From: Flavobacterium sp. WV_118_3
Lineage (GTDB): Bacteria; Bacteroidota; Bacteroidia; Flavobacteriales; Flavobacteriaceae
Direction: 5' to 3'
DNA: 64,000 nucleotides
NCBI RefSeq assembly: GCF_039778605.1
Contig: NZ_CP156060.1
Span: 620,001-684,000, forward strand
The translations under genes and the position numbers were made by a program. The stretch's first letter is position 1, and each line of letters opens with the position of its first letter. Below, in pieces: positions 18,839-27,205 of this stretch. The notes under the pieces are model-generated. The model saw only the letters and a program-made list of their open reading frames with translations. It searched no databases and had not been told where the DNA came from.

Positions 18839-19477
18839 TTGCTGATTGTAGGGATCGGTAATGGTTTTTTAGGAAAAATAACGGCACAATATCTGCAAAA
18901 GGCTTATACCGGTACTGCAAATCCGAATATCACTTCACCTTCGATAATAGTAGTGTTAGGAGGTGGGATTACCGATTTTAACACTATAGAACAACCGCAT
19001 ATAACGTCGTATTCCCGATTGGTAGCGGCTTGTCGATTGTACCATAAGATACGTGAAAATAAACAACCTTGTACAATTCTTGTTTCCGGTAAAGGGAATA
19101 GCCATAAAACTTCCGAAGCGGAATTGTTTCGTAAAGCGCTTATCGGTATGGGAATCCCGGATTCGGATATTATTAAAGAAGACAGCAGTGAAAATACCTA
19201 TCAAAATGCAAAATATTCGAGCGTAATGCTGCGAAAACAGATGCCATCTCAGGTGTATTTGGTTACTTCCGGTTTTCATCTCAAACGGGCACTTTTGTTG
19301 TTTGAAACATTTGGTATAAAACCGGTTCCGTATCCGTCGGATTATATAGATACTAAAATAACAGTATTTCCGAATAGCTATAATTGTGCCTTTACGTCTT
19401 TTATGCTAAAGGAACTAATTGGGATCGTACAGGTTCATTTCTACACTACTATGGGACTTAACAAATCAGAAAAGTAA
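18839..19477 (+). CDS. YdcF/SanA family (DUF218) protein, 5' end disrupted
   Basis: 212 residues from the first usable start codon (TTG). The DUF218 core is present: IIVVLGGGITDFN, LVSGKGNSHKTSEAELFRKALIGMGIP, EDSSENTYQNAKYSS and YLVTSGFHLKRALLLFE. The family is anchored in the inner membrane and implicated in envelope or peptidoglycan-related processes. It normally has two N-terminal membrane helices, and here only the second (LLLLLIVGIGNGFLG) is in frame. The first helix is encoded just upstream in another frame, so the gene as presented is probably broken or contains sequence errors. Confidence 0.75.
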   Translation: MLIVGIGNGFLGKITAQYLQKAYTGTANPNITSPSIIVVLGGGITDFNTIEQPHITSYSRLVAACRLYHKIRENKQPCTILVSGKGNSHKTSEAELFRKALIGMGIPDSDIIKEDSSENTYQNAKYSSVMLRKQMPSQVYLVTSGFHLKRALLLFETFGIKPVPYPSDYIDTKITVFPNSYNCAFTSFMLKELIGIVQVHFYTTMGLNKSEK

Positions 19478-19543
19478 ATCCGGTAGGTTTTAAAAAGGTT
19501 TCGATATTCTGATTTTTAAAAATGATGGGACTATGGCTTTTTG

Positions 19544-19551
19544 TATTTTTG
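19544..19551 (+). promoter_or_regulatory. -7 promoter element (TATTTTTG), possibly leaderless
   Basis: TAnnTTTG match ending 4 bases before the ATG of the BtuF-like gene. Transcription would start at or very near the start codon, so the mRNA may be leaderless. Confidence 0.5.
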
Positions 19552-19555
19552 TAAA

Positions 19556-20353
19556 ATGAAGTCGCTTACAGATCAAATGGGAACGTTGCATACGTTCGAA
19601 CAAACACCGGTACGAATTGTCTCGTTGGTACCGTCGCAAACGGAATTACTTTTTGACTTGGGATTGGAAGAACAACTCGTCGGGATAACCAAGTTTTGTA
19701 TTCATCCGTTCCATCTTAAATCGACCAAAAAAGTCATTGGTGGTACCAAAAAGGTGCATTACGAAAAAATACGCCTGTTGGCTCCGGATATTATTATCGC
19801 GAATAAAGAAGAAAATACGCCTGAAATTGTAGCCGAATTGTCTAAAATATGTCCGGTATGGGTGACCAATATTATTACGATAGATGATAACCTGAAAATG
19901 ATAGCCGATTTCGGGCAGTTGTTTAACAAACGTACCGATGCGCAGAAATGGATCGATAAGACGCGCTATGCCTACGACGATTTTAAGCGTTTTATAGCCG
20001 ATAAGCCCGAAAAGAAAGTCGCTTATTTTATCTGGCGGGATCCGTATATGGCCGCCGGTTCGGACAATTTTATCAACGAATTGCTACAACTGAATCATTT
20101 TAAAAACATTTATGACAATAAAGGACGTTATCCGGAAGTGGAATTAAAAAAAATCCGACTGGAAGGCGATCCGGATCTGGTATTCCTTTCGTCAGAACCC
20201 TATCCGTTTAAAGACGAACACGCTTTTGAAATCGGACGTTTTACCCATCATGCCAAAACGGTTTTTGTAGATGGAGAAATGTTTTCCTGGTATGGCAGCC
20301 GACTCGTAAAAGCGTTTGATTATTTTAAACAATTGCATCAGCGTATCACATAA
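19556..20353 (+). CDS. BtuF-like helical-backbone metal/corrinoid-binding protein
   Basis: 265 residues beginning MKSLTDQMGTLHTF, then VRIVSLVPSQTELLFDLGLEEQLVGITKFC, the classic opening of the periplasmic binding protein class that holds cobalamin, haem or ferric siderophores. It has no signal peptide, so it is either cytoplasmic or exported by other means, which is usual for this flavobacterial subgroup. The second lobe holds YFIWRDPYMAAGSDNFINELL. No transporter genes are adjacent. The B12-dependent IcmF at 32.7 kb makes a corrinoid link thinkable, but nothing local shows it. Confidence 0.75.
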   Translation: MKSLTDQMGTLHTFEQTPVRIVSLVPSQTELLFDLGLEEQLVGITKFCIHPFHLKSTKKVIGGTKKVHYEKIRLLAPDIIIANKEENTPEIVAELSKICPVWVTNIITIDDNLKMIADFGQLFNKRTDAQKWIDKTRYAYDDFKRFIADKPEKKVAYFIWRDPYMAAGSDNFINELLQLNHFKNIYDNKGRYPEVELKKIRLEGDPDLVFLSSEPYPFKDEHAFEIGRFTHHAKTVFVDGEMFSWYGSRLVKAFDYFKQLHQRIT

Positions 20354-20415
20354 AACGAAAAAGGACCATCTTTATATAAAGACGACCCTTTTCTTGAGAC
20401 ACTAAAAATTCCGGA

Positions 20416-21027
20416 TTACTGTCTTTTGAACACATATTTTTTAGTCACCGAAATACCGTTTACGTTTACGGCAGTTTCATAGTAAAACTTGTTACCATTG
20501 TCGGTGAAAATAATGTTTTTGGTATCGATCGCATTCGAACTCGTTAGGCTGTACAGGTTGTTACCTGGGTTTGTCCAGTAACCGATTACGGTTTCGGATA
20601 ATACACACGTTCCGGTACCACCATTTCCACCGTGATCATCGTCGTCATCGTCATCGGTTGTTCCGCCACCGTTTCCAGGGTTTGGATTTACCGGTCCGTG
20701 ATCGTCATCATCGTCGTCGTCGTCGTTGCTTCCTCCGCTGTGATCATCGTCATCGTCGTCATCACCACCTTTTTGAAAAGTAGAATCGTCAAAACGACCA
20801 CCATTCGAATACATTTCATGGGTAAATTGTTGTTCCCCGAAAATATACGTTTCCTGTAGGTTACAGTTGTTTAAGGTTACCAGCTGGTTGTTGCTGTATT
20901 CCTCTACTAATTTCCAGGTTCCGATTACAGGGTTGCTCTGTAATATAACGGTATCCTCGTCTTTATTACAGCCAATGAATACGATCGTAAGGACCAGGGT
21001 TAGCATTAAAAATAGTTTTTTACTCAT
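20416..21027 (-). CDS. Lipoprotein with three poly-aspartate tracts
   Basis: 203 residues with a lipoprotein signal (MSKKLFLMLTLVLTIVFIGC, lipidated Cys20). Residues 31-75 (SNPVIGTWKLVEEY...) resemble the start of a lipocalin-like beta-barrel domain and residues 141-203 its end. Between them is a low-complexity insert holding three acidic runs: 7 Asp at 89-95, 8 Asp at 102-109 and 7 Asp at 125-131, each ending in His and separated by Gly/Ser/Asn/Pro. The runs are encoded by GAY repeats (20617-20766), a tract prone to slippage. Calcium or other divalent-metal binding at the cell surface is a reasonable guess. No known family was recognised for the whole. Confidence 0.72.
   Translation of the reverse strand: MSKKLFLMLTLVLTIVFIGCNKDEDTVILQSNPVIGTWKLVEEYSNNQLVTLNNCNLQETYIFGEQQFTHEMYSNGGRFDDSTFQKGGDDDDDDDHSGGSNDDDDDDDDHGPVNPNPGNGGGTTDDDDDDDHGGNGGTGTCVLSETVIGYWTNPGNNLYSLTSSNAIDTKNIIFTDNGNKFYYETAVNVNGISVTKKYVFKRQ
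20617..20766. repeat. GAY-codon microsatellite encoding poly-Asp
   Basis: Three imperfect trinucleotide runs (ATC/GTC on the plus strand) of 7-8 units within the lipoprotein gene. Copy number changes of three bases would keep the frame and change tract length. Confidence 0.85.
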
Positions 21028-21079
21028 AATGGATTAAGGTTAAAAATTAAAATATAATTGTTTATTGATCAATAATTAT

Positions 21080-22573
21080 TTATTGGACAAATTTGATTCC
21101 GAGGCTGATGATATCCGCCTTTAAAGCATCACTTCTTTCGTAACGTTGGTAGCGCAAATCGATATTTTTCAGACCGAAATGCAGAATACGCGTGTTGGTA
21201 AGCAGGTCGGTATAACTCAATCCGAAACCATACTGATGACTGTCGAAGGACGAAAGGTCATAATCGGAGGTATAATAGCGCTCGTAGGAATAATGTTTTT
21301 CAAACGGTGCAAAATAGCGGACACCTTTTTGGGTGTAAAAACGATACATGGGCAAAAGGGTAAAATGTTCCGAAATGCGATACGGAATTTCGATGCTGGC
21401 GGTATGGGCCGATAATCCCCAATCGTCGGCATAGTAACGGTAATAGCTGCGTACGACAAATTGTTCGCTAATGTAATAATTCAGACGGGCGCCAACCGGA
21501 ATTTTAAAGCGCGTTCCCGGTAGGCGTTCCACGTCATCCGATAATCGGAATACACCGATGTTCCCGGGTTTGTCGTAAATCGGGATATAGCGCGGCTGAC
21601 CAATATAATAGTTGGCTTTGTCGGCAAAATAAATACGATGGTACGGTGTCGATAGTAAGCCTTCCTGATACAAGACGTCCATAAACAAGGAAACTTGTAA
21701 ACGTTTGGTCAATACTTGCGATAATCCTAACGAAAAGGAATACGAATTCCGGTTTTCATTGGAAAACTCCTGAAAGGCTTTCGGTAAATAATTGGTCGAT
21801 TGTTGTCCGTATTCGTCCAAAATCGTCACACCCTGGAAATAACCGAAACCTTGAAAATTCAGCCCGTAAAGGGCATATTCGTGCAGTTCGGTCGGATAAA
21901 TCGCATCCCATTTGTCAAAGTAGGCACTGGCTTTTAGGCTGATTTCGGTGTTTTTGTCGTTAAACAATTTGGCAACACCGGCACCCACTCCAAACGATTG
22001 GTAATCGTATTCTTTGGAAGCACTACCGTTGAGGTTCCAGATTGTATTCCGATTGTCTGAACTATGACTATAACTGGCCGATAGTGTTTTTAATACATCC
22101 TTGCGGGAAGCTCCGGTCGATTCGATCCACGGACTTCCATAAGGCGCCGGTGTCGTTGTTGTAGTCGTATAATCATCGTCTTTACTGTAAAGTCCGGTTG
22201 GATTCATACCTCGTGAAGCCCCGGTATTGTTGTTATTGGTGGTGGTTATGGTATACGATCCGTCGGTGACAAACGGGTTGATGTTACTGGACGAAGCCGA
22301 CGTATAGGCCGAAAAACCGGCATCGATGGTCAACACATCGTCGTCGTTCAGCGGGATGGTCAATACGATATTGGAGGTGTAATCTTTTAATTTTTCGGTT
22401 CCGATACCACCGCCAACAGCCGAGTGTTTGCCATCCTGTTGGTAGTAACTTCCCAAAAATTCGATCTCGGTTGATTCGAGTACCCGTTTCTTATAGGACG
22501 TAGCGTTTTCGTCTTCCTGAGCATTTACAATCGCGCAACAGAAGAGACCGGTATAAAAAAGTATTTTTTTCAT
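21080..22573 (-). CDS. DUF3570 outer-membrane beta-barrel protein
   Basis: 497 residues with a signal peptide (MKKILFYTGLFCCAIVNAQ) and a body of amphipathic strands rich in Tyr, ending in LRYQRYERSDALKADIISLGIKFVQ. It matches DUF3570, a barrel family that is normally encoded beside DUF4266, ApbE and a thioredoxin. It starts 2 bp after the stop codon of the DUF4266 gene, so it is translated from the same message. It may be the outer-membrane component of a redox or transport system. Its exact role is unknown. Confidence 0.85.
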   Translation of the reverse strand: MKKILFYTGLFCCAIVNAQEDENATSYKKRVLESTEIEFLGSYYQQDGKHSAVGGGIGTEKLKDYTSNIVLTIPLNDDDVLTIDAGFSAYTSASSSNINPFVTDGSYTITTTNNNNTGASRGMNPTGLYSKDDDYTTTTTTPAPYGSPWIESTGASRKDVLKTLSASYSHSSDNRNTIWNLNGSASKEYDYQSFGVGAGVAKLFNDKNTEISLKASAYFDKWDAIYPTELHEYALYGLNFQGFGYFQGVTILDEYGQQSTNYLPKAFQEFSNENRNSYSFSLGLSQVLTKRLQVSLFMDVLYQEGLLSTPYHRIYFADKANYYIGQPRYIPIYDKPGNIGVFRLSDDVERLPGTRFKIPVGARLNYYISEQFVVRSYYRYYADDWGLSAHTASIEIPYRISEHFTLLPMYRFYTQKGVRYFAPFEKHYSYERYYTSDYDLSSFDSHQYGFGLSYTDLLTNTRILHFGLKNIDLRYQRYERSDALKADIISLGIKFVQ

Positions 22574-22575
22574 GT

Positions 22576-22782
22576 TTAATTGCAGCCACAGCCTCCTCCT
22601 GTTTTTCCGCCATTGGCGCCCGAAGCACCTTCGCGGTAAATTTGAAAATTGGTCTCATAGCGTTCGGACGATCGCGCCGATAGTTTCATATCGGGATCGT
22701 TAATGTTTTGTTTTTCGTATTCTTTTACGGAGTTACAGGAAAAAAGGAGAAAACACCCTAAAAGGAGTAATGCGGGTTTCAT
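22576..22782 (-). CDS. DUF4266 small lipoprotein ending in GCGCN
   Basis: 68 residues. A lipoprotein signal (MKPALLLLGCFLLFSC, probable lipidated Cys16) leads to a short mature peptide with the family's C-terminal pattern: REGASGANGG at 50-59, then GGGCGCN at 62-68 with two further cysteines. The stretch E51-G-A-S-G-A-N57 is close to the ApbE flavinylation consensus (Asp/Ser-x-x-Ser/Thr-Gly-Ala-Thr/Ser) except that the acceptor position is Asn. The gene directly abuts apbE upstream (its ATG follows the apbE stop codon with no gap) and DUF3570 downstream. It could be a flavin or metal carrier, or an assembly factor. Confidence 0.8.
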   Translation of the reverse strand: MKPALLLLGCFLLFSCNSVKEYEKQNINDPDMKLSARSSERYETNFQIYREGASGANGGKTGGGCGCN

Positions 22783-23775
22783 TTAGTTGGTCTTTTTTAA
22801 TTTTTTATGATCAATGTTTTTGGAGTAGAAAATTTTGCCGCTGTCGGTTACAATAACCGCGCTGATCTGAGGGATCTGGTTGATGAGGTTCATGCCGACT
22901 TCTTTGCCGAGTACCATTACGGAAGTGGAAATACCATTGGCCATTTCGGCGCTTTTGGCAAAAACCGTAACACTCGATAAGCCGCTGGCCGGGTAGCCGG
23001 TTCGGGGATCAATAATATGGGAATATCGTTTTTTATCGATTTCAATATATTTTTCATAACTACCGGAGGTAACTACAGCACCGTCGGTGAGCGGGAAAAC
23101 CGCAAAAACGCGCGCTTTGTTTTTTGGATTGGTAATCCCGATGGTCCATTCTTTGCCATCCGGTTGTTTTCCCCAGGTGTTCATATCGCCCGAAGCATTG
23201 ATGATTCCGGCTACGACGCCTTTTTCCATCATAAGCTCCTTGGTTTTATCGGCGGCATAGCCTTTCCCGATCGATCCGAAACCGATTTTCATTCCCGGTA
23301 ATTTCAGGAAAATCGTACGGTGTTCTTTGTCGAGGATGATGTTTTTGTAGCCAATCTTTTTTACGGATTCTTTTACGTCTTCCGGCGAAGGCAATACGGT
23401 CATACTACCGTCGTATTTCCAGATTTTATCGGCGGCGGCAAAACTGATATCAAAGGCTCCGTCGGTTAGTTTGGAAAAACCGATCGCGCGTTGTGTCAGA
23501 TCAAAAAGCTCCTGATCTACGACAACCGGACGGATTCCGGCATTCCGGTTGATTTCCGATACCTGTGTTTGTGGCATCCATTCCGAAATGAGGTTTTCGA
23601 TACGGGTGATTTCGGCCACAGCGGTGTCGATATAAGCATTCGCTGTGGGAATATCTTTTGCCACTATCGTGATGTCAAAACGGCTTCCCATTAGTTTAAC
23701 CACCCTTTTGTGTGCTACTTGTGCGTTAAGGACGATACTGCTTGTCAGGAATGCGATTAGGAGAAAGCGTTTCAT
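22783..23775 (-). CDS. apbE: FAD:protein FMN transferase (ApbE)
   Basis: Attaches FMN covalently to Thr/Ser of exported redox proteins. 330 residues with a Sec signal peptide (MKRFLLIAFLTSSIVLNAQ). The ApbE motifs are intact: GSRFDITIVAKD near the N-terminus, DGAFDIS, GFGSIGKGYAADK and HIIDPRTGYPASGLSSVTV, the last with Mg2+-binding residues. Its start overlaps the upstream thioredoxin stop by 4 bp (ATGA) and its end abuts DUF4266. No classical flavinylation target (NqrC, RnfG, FMN_bind domain) is in the window, so the substrate should be sought in this operon or elsewhere. Confidence 0.93.
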   Translation of the reverse strand: MKRFLLIAFLTSSIVLNAQVAHKRVVKLMGSRFDITIVAKDIPTANAYIDTAVAEITRIENLISEWMPQTQVSEINRNAGIRPVVVDQELFDLTQRAIGFSKLTDGAFDISFAAADKIWKYDGSMTVLPSPEDVKESVKKIGYKNIILDKEHRTIFLKLPGMKIGFGSIGKGYAADKTKELMMEKGVVAGIINASGDMNTWGKQPDGKEWTIGITNPKNKARVFAVFPLTDGAVVTSGSYEKYIEIDKKRYSHIIDPRTGYPASGLSSVTVFAKSAEMANGISTSVMVLGKEVGMNLINQIPQISAVIVTDSGKIFYSKNIDHKKLKKTN

Positions 23776-24209
23776 ATTTTCTTTTCTAAAGTGTGTAATA
23801 ATTCGATATAAGCCGTAGGGCTGATGTTTTTATATCCGGTTTTGCCTAATATTTTTCCGTTTTTGTCTAATATAACCACTAGTGGAAAATGGCCTTCCTT
23901 ATTATATTGTTCGGCCAGATGATTGTTTTGGTTCTTTTGGTTTTCCGATAGACTGTTGGTTTTCTTTTTTGGAAAATCGGCTTTTACAAGGATCCAGTTT
24001 TTATCCGCTTCGGTTTTAAATTCTTCCGAACTCCAGATGGTTTTGTCGAGTTTCATACAAGGTGCACACCAGTCGGAACCGGAGAAAACGAGTACGATAT
24101 TTTTGTTTTCGGCTACGGCAATTTTTTTGCCGTTTTCAAAATCGTTTTCCCAATGTTGGGCATACGTAAAGGTACTGATTAGGAGTAAAAATAAATAGTG
24201 GCTTTTCAT
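23772..24209 (-). CDS. Periplasmic thioredoxin-like protein
   Basis: 145 residues with a signal peptide (MKSHYLFLLLISTFTYAQ). The active site is WCAPC in VLVFSGSDWCAPCMKLDKTIW. The fold continues with FPLVVILDKNGKILGKTGY, including the thioredoxin cis-Pro region. It is the first gene of the four-gene unit with apbE, DUF4266 and DUF3570, overlapping apbE by 4 bp. It probably reduces cysteines of partner proteins, for which the GCGC tail of the DUF4266 lipoprotein is an obvious candidate. Confidence 0.88.
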   Translation of the reverse strand: MKSHYLFLLLISTFTYAQHWENDFENGKKIAVAENKNIVLVFSGSDWCAPCMKLDKTIWSSEEFKTEADKNWILVKADFPKKKTNSLSENQKNQNNHLAEQYNKEGHFPLVVILDKNGKILGKTGYKNISPTAYIELLHTLEKKI

Positions 24210-24214
24210 ACGGG

Positions 24215-25573
24215 TTATTTTTTGATGATCTTTTGAGTTGTAGTCCGACCATTTTCAAATTCAATTCTGGCGGTATAAATCCCGTTTCCAAATGCCGATA
24301 GGTCTGCGGTGTTAGAAGTCTGAACAGTAATGATCTGACCTAATGCATTGTAAAACGTAATTTTTTTGATGTTTTCTGCGGTTTCAAACGCCACGGTTCC
24401 TTGCGTTGGATTTGGATATAGTCGTACGGATGTTTTGTCGAAATCGGAAGTGTTCATTGTTTGTTCGGTAATCGTTATGGCATAATCTTCTACCTCGCCA
24501 CGGGCGCTACCAATAAATTCACAGGCTTCGGCGGCAGTTACGGCTGTTAATCGTTTCGAACGGATTCGCATACGGGTGGTACCGCTTAAAGCAGATGCCG
24601 GAACTACGATTTGATTACTGCTAAACGTAGCGCTGTTACTGCTGTTGATGGTTCCCAAGCTAAAAAATTCAGTACTTTCGAAGGTTCCGTTTTGGTTAAA
24701 ATCGATCCAAACACCAACACCTCCGCTGCTTCCCGGATTGTCTACCGTTACGGAAATACTGTTTGTCGAGCCTTTGGTAATTTGTGCCGCTCCAACGGTC
24801 GCACTATAATCGATATACGAATAGTTATCCTGACTGCATACAGAGGTATTATTGATTCCGGAAAAAGTTACGTTGGTTATCGTACCGCCATACAAACAGC
24901 TGTTGTTATTGTTGATCGTGCAGTATGTTGCCGTTGGCATAGTACTGTTCATGGTGATCTGGACATTCGGACGGAAATACGAACCGCTCATACTGGCATT
25001 GCTGTTCCATGGCGTAGCCGTTGGGGTAAAGAAATCGACACCGCTGGTATATTTACGGCAAAGATAGTTGGGATTGGTGGTCGTGGCTCGGAATCTTGGA
25101 TAATTGTTGTCGTCTTTTGTGATTGCATCCCGTACTACCAGTATTGCCAGATTACCGGTGTTTTTATCGTATGAAAATGGAGTTGTCAGGGTGATGGTAT
25201 TCCATCCGGCTGTAGTTATGGCCGGTAATGCTCCGGAATATACTTCGGTATAACCCGAAAAACCAGTACCAACCGTACCCGATGGTAAAGCGCTAAGCGT
25301 GGCGGTTTTTAAATAAATTTTGATATTGTTGGTTGCCGCGGCATTAAAAGTAGAACTGTGTTGCCAGGATAGCGCGGTTATCGTTCCGGAGCTGTTGATC
25401 TCACTGGACAGATACAGACTTTCGCTGGCCGATTTTTCGTAGACACAATTTACCGGTGCGTCGCTCGTAATGTTGTTGCTGGTTTCGTTTCCGATGCGTA
25501 TCGGTTGTGCGATTCCGTCGGGTATTGAAAACAAGAGTAATGCAGTAAAACAGGCGTGTAATGTTTTTTTCAT
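24215..25573 (-). CDS. T9SS-secreted GEVED-domain protein
   Basis: 452 residues with a signal peptide (MKKTLHACFTALLLFSIPDGIAQ). A jelly-roll-like domain fills residues about 25-200, then a GEVED domain with the eponymous motif in SARGEVEDYAITI (about residue 355). The C-terminal 75 residues form a type A type IX secretion sorting domain (VRLYPNPTQGTVAFE ... NGIYTARIEFENG ... KIIKK). It is therefore exported through T9SS and anchored or released at the surface. It lies 5 bp upstream of the thioredoxin gene and may start that operon. Its ligand or substrate is unknown. Confidence 0.88.
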   Translation of the reverse strand: MKKTLHACFTALLLFSIPDGIAQPIRIGNETSNNITSDAPVNCVYEKSASESLYLSSEINSSGTITALSWQHSSTFNAAATNNIKIYLKTATLSALPSGTVGTGFSGYTEVYSGALPAITTAGWNTITLTTPFSYDKNTGNLAILVVRDAITKDDNNYPRFRATTTNPNYLCRKYTSGVDFFTPTATPWNSNASMSGSYFRPNVQITMNSTMPTATYCTINNNNSCLYGGTITNVTFSGINNTSVCSQDNYSYIDYSATVGAAQITKGSTNSISVTVDNPGSSGGVGVWIDFNQNGTFESTEFFSLGTINSSNSATFSSNQIVVPASALSGTTRMRIRSKRLTAVTAAEACEFIGSARGEVEDYAITITEQTMNTSDFDKTSVRLYPNPTQGTVAFETAENIKKITFYNALGQIITVQTSNTADLSAFGNGIYTARIEFENGRTTTQKIIKK

Positions 25574-25710
25574 TCCGGGTAAGTTATTTTTATTTATACT
25601 AAATCTAAATAATTTGCAATACTACTAAATTTTAGTAATGCTTTGACTTTTTGTCGGTATTTTTTTGAATTTTATTTAATGAAGTGGTCGAATTGTTGAT
25701 AATTATACTG

Positions 25711-27102
25711 CTATTTGTAGAGTAGAATCCATTCATTATGAGTGAAATAATTCCATTTTGCTTTTGCAAAATCAACATTCGGATCGATGAGCGTTCGGAG
25801 TGGTTTTTTATTAATTGATACCTTCGAATCGATATAAATACTGATGTTTTTCCCCTCTTTTTCGTACACTTCTTTGATCTTTTGCGCCGTTTGCCAGATC
25901 ATATCCGGTTTGGTTTGCATCCCACGGATCTGTTTTTTGGTCAGAATGCGTTTTAATTTATAACGTTTTTTTTCACCCGTGGCATGATCTACAACATAGA
26001 ATTTGGAATAACCGCTTCGATTGCGCAACATCATGCGCCAACTCAAGCGATGCCCTTCTTCGGTCCATAAAACATCACCTTCGATCAACCAGTGGCGTAA
26101 CGGGAAAGCGAGTTGGAAAATAAAATAGGGAACAAAAAAGTACAGCAGTATGCGCTTTCCGTAATCCGTTTGTTGCACATCGGCTTTCGGTACGGTTTTT
26201 TTCCGGAAAAATAGTCGGCGTATGGTTTCCGGTGGAAAAAGTAATATGGAAAACGAAAGTGCCAGGAATGGAAAGATTCCGATACCCAGATGTATTTTAT
26301 TAAAAAAATGAAAAATGACCGAGGCGATAAAAGCCAGCATTCGCGTACGACGCCATAGCATCAATGGAACTACCAATAAGTCGAAAAGTATACCGGCATA
26401 AGCGATAAACAGGTAAAACCATTTCTGAGAATAGAGTGTTTTCAGGGTTGGTGTAGCATGCTTACTTAACATTTCCCGGGTAAAAGTTCCATCGAGCCAA
26501 TCGGGATAGAGCTTGGCTACGGTCGCATAAAAATAAACAATTCCAACCTGGAGAATCAATACCCAAATGCACCATTGGGGGATATGGGTTTTACGGATGG
26601 ATGGTTTTAATTTGCCATCTACCGAATTGGCACAATTGGCCGGTAAAAAAAATAACATAATCCCTAGCAATAAAAGTAGGTAGTGATGATTGTTATAAGC
26701 AGTTTTTTGCATAAAATAGACTCCGGCCCACATAATCGTAAACAAGGCCATGCTGAAACGGTAGAACAATCCGATCGAAATAAGCAACCCAACAACTCCC
26801 ATCGCATAGAAGTAATAGAGCATGCCATCACCGGGTAACGGCTGTAACCACTCCATTCCGATATGTGCAAAAGTGTAGGAGGGCAGCATAAAATTGCGAC
26901 GCACCCAGTCGGAGTTGACAGATTGTAAACAATGTAGTGTGATTAATAAACCAAAAACAATCCTGAAAAGGATCAATTGCGAATTGTCAATCGGAGTAAA
27001 TAAGGCGGATAGTAACTGATCCTGCTTTTTTTTGAATTGCCCTTGTATCGGTTTTAAGCGATTGAAGGCTAAAACGTTAGCGAATCGATAGTCTTTTAAC
27101 AT
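25711..27102 (-). CDS. HTTM-domain protein, vitamin K-dependent gamma-carboxylase homologue
   Basis: 463 residues with about eight membrane segments in the first 300 and a soluble C-terminal part. It carries the landmark motifs of the gamma-glutamyl carboxylase fold: NNHHYL (137-142), YFYATVAKLYPDWLDG (190-205) with Lys197 matching the catalytic base Lys, and FHFFNKIHLGIG (264-275) with the conserved His and Asn. In animals this enzyme turns Glu into gamma-carboxy-Glu using reduced vitamin K. Bacterial homologues are poorly understood. The gene is divergent from a porin-imelysin-di-haem operon, with about 100 bp between the starts. I infer a link to that operon. Confidence 0.82.
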   Translation of the reverse strand: MLKDYRFANVLAFNRLKPIQGQFKKKQDQLLSALFTPIDNSQLILFRIVFGLLITLHCLQSVNSDWVRRNFMLPSYTFAHIGMEWLQPLPGDGMLYYFYAMGVVGLLISIGLFYRFSMALFTIMWAGVYFMQKTAYNNHHYLLLLLGIMLFFLPANCANSVDGKLKPSIRKTHIPQWCIWVLILQVGIVYFYATVAKLYPDWLDGTFTREMLSKHATPTLKTLYSQKWFYLFIAYAGILFDLLVVPLMLWRRTRMLAFIASVIFHFFNKIHLGIGIFPFLALSFSILLFPPETIRRLFFRKKTVPKADVQQTDYGKRILLYFFVPYFIFQLAFPLRHWLIEGDVLWTEEGHRLSWRMMLRNRSGYSKFYVVDHATGEKKRYKLKRILTKKQIRGMQTKPDMIWQTAQKIKEVYEKEGKNISIYIDSKVSINKKPLRTLIDPNVDFAKAKWNYFTHNEWILLYK

Positions 27103-27205
27103 AAAAAAATCTTAATCAAAAGTTATGGCAAAGTTAAAAAAATATTACACTTATTTAGACTTATTAAAAATAAATATATAGCTTTGTCCGAAATTTAAAG
27201 ACTGT

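Noticed and set aside
20354..20415. Imperfect hairpin between the BtuF-like gene and the Asp-rich lipoprotein
   Set aside because: Three mismatches in the stem; too weak to call as a terminator.
20571..20859. Plus-strand His/Arg-rich and Val/Ile-rich open frames
   Set aside because: They are the complement of the GAY repeats that encode poly-Asp on the minus strand; composition is an artefact of the repeat.
24611..25174. Long plus-strand frame of 187 codons
   Set aside because: It is antisense to the GEVED/T9SS protein, which has a signal peptide and recognised domains on the other strand.
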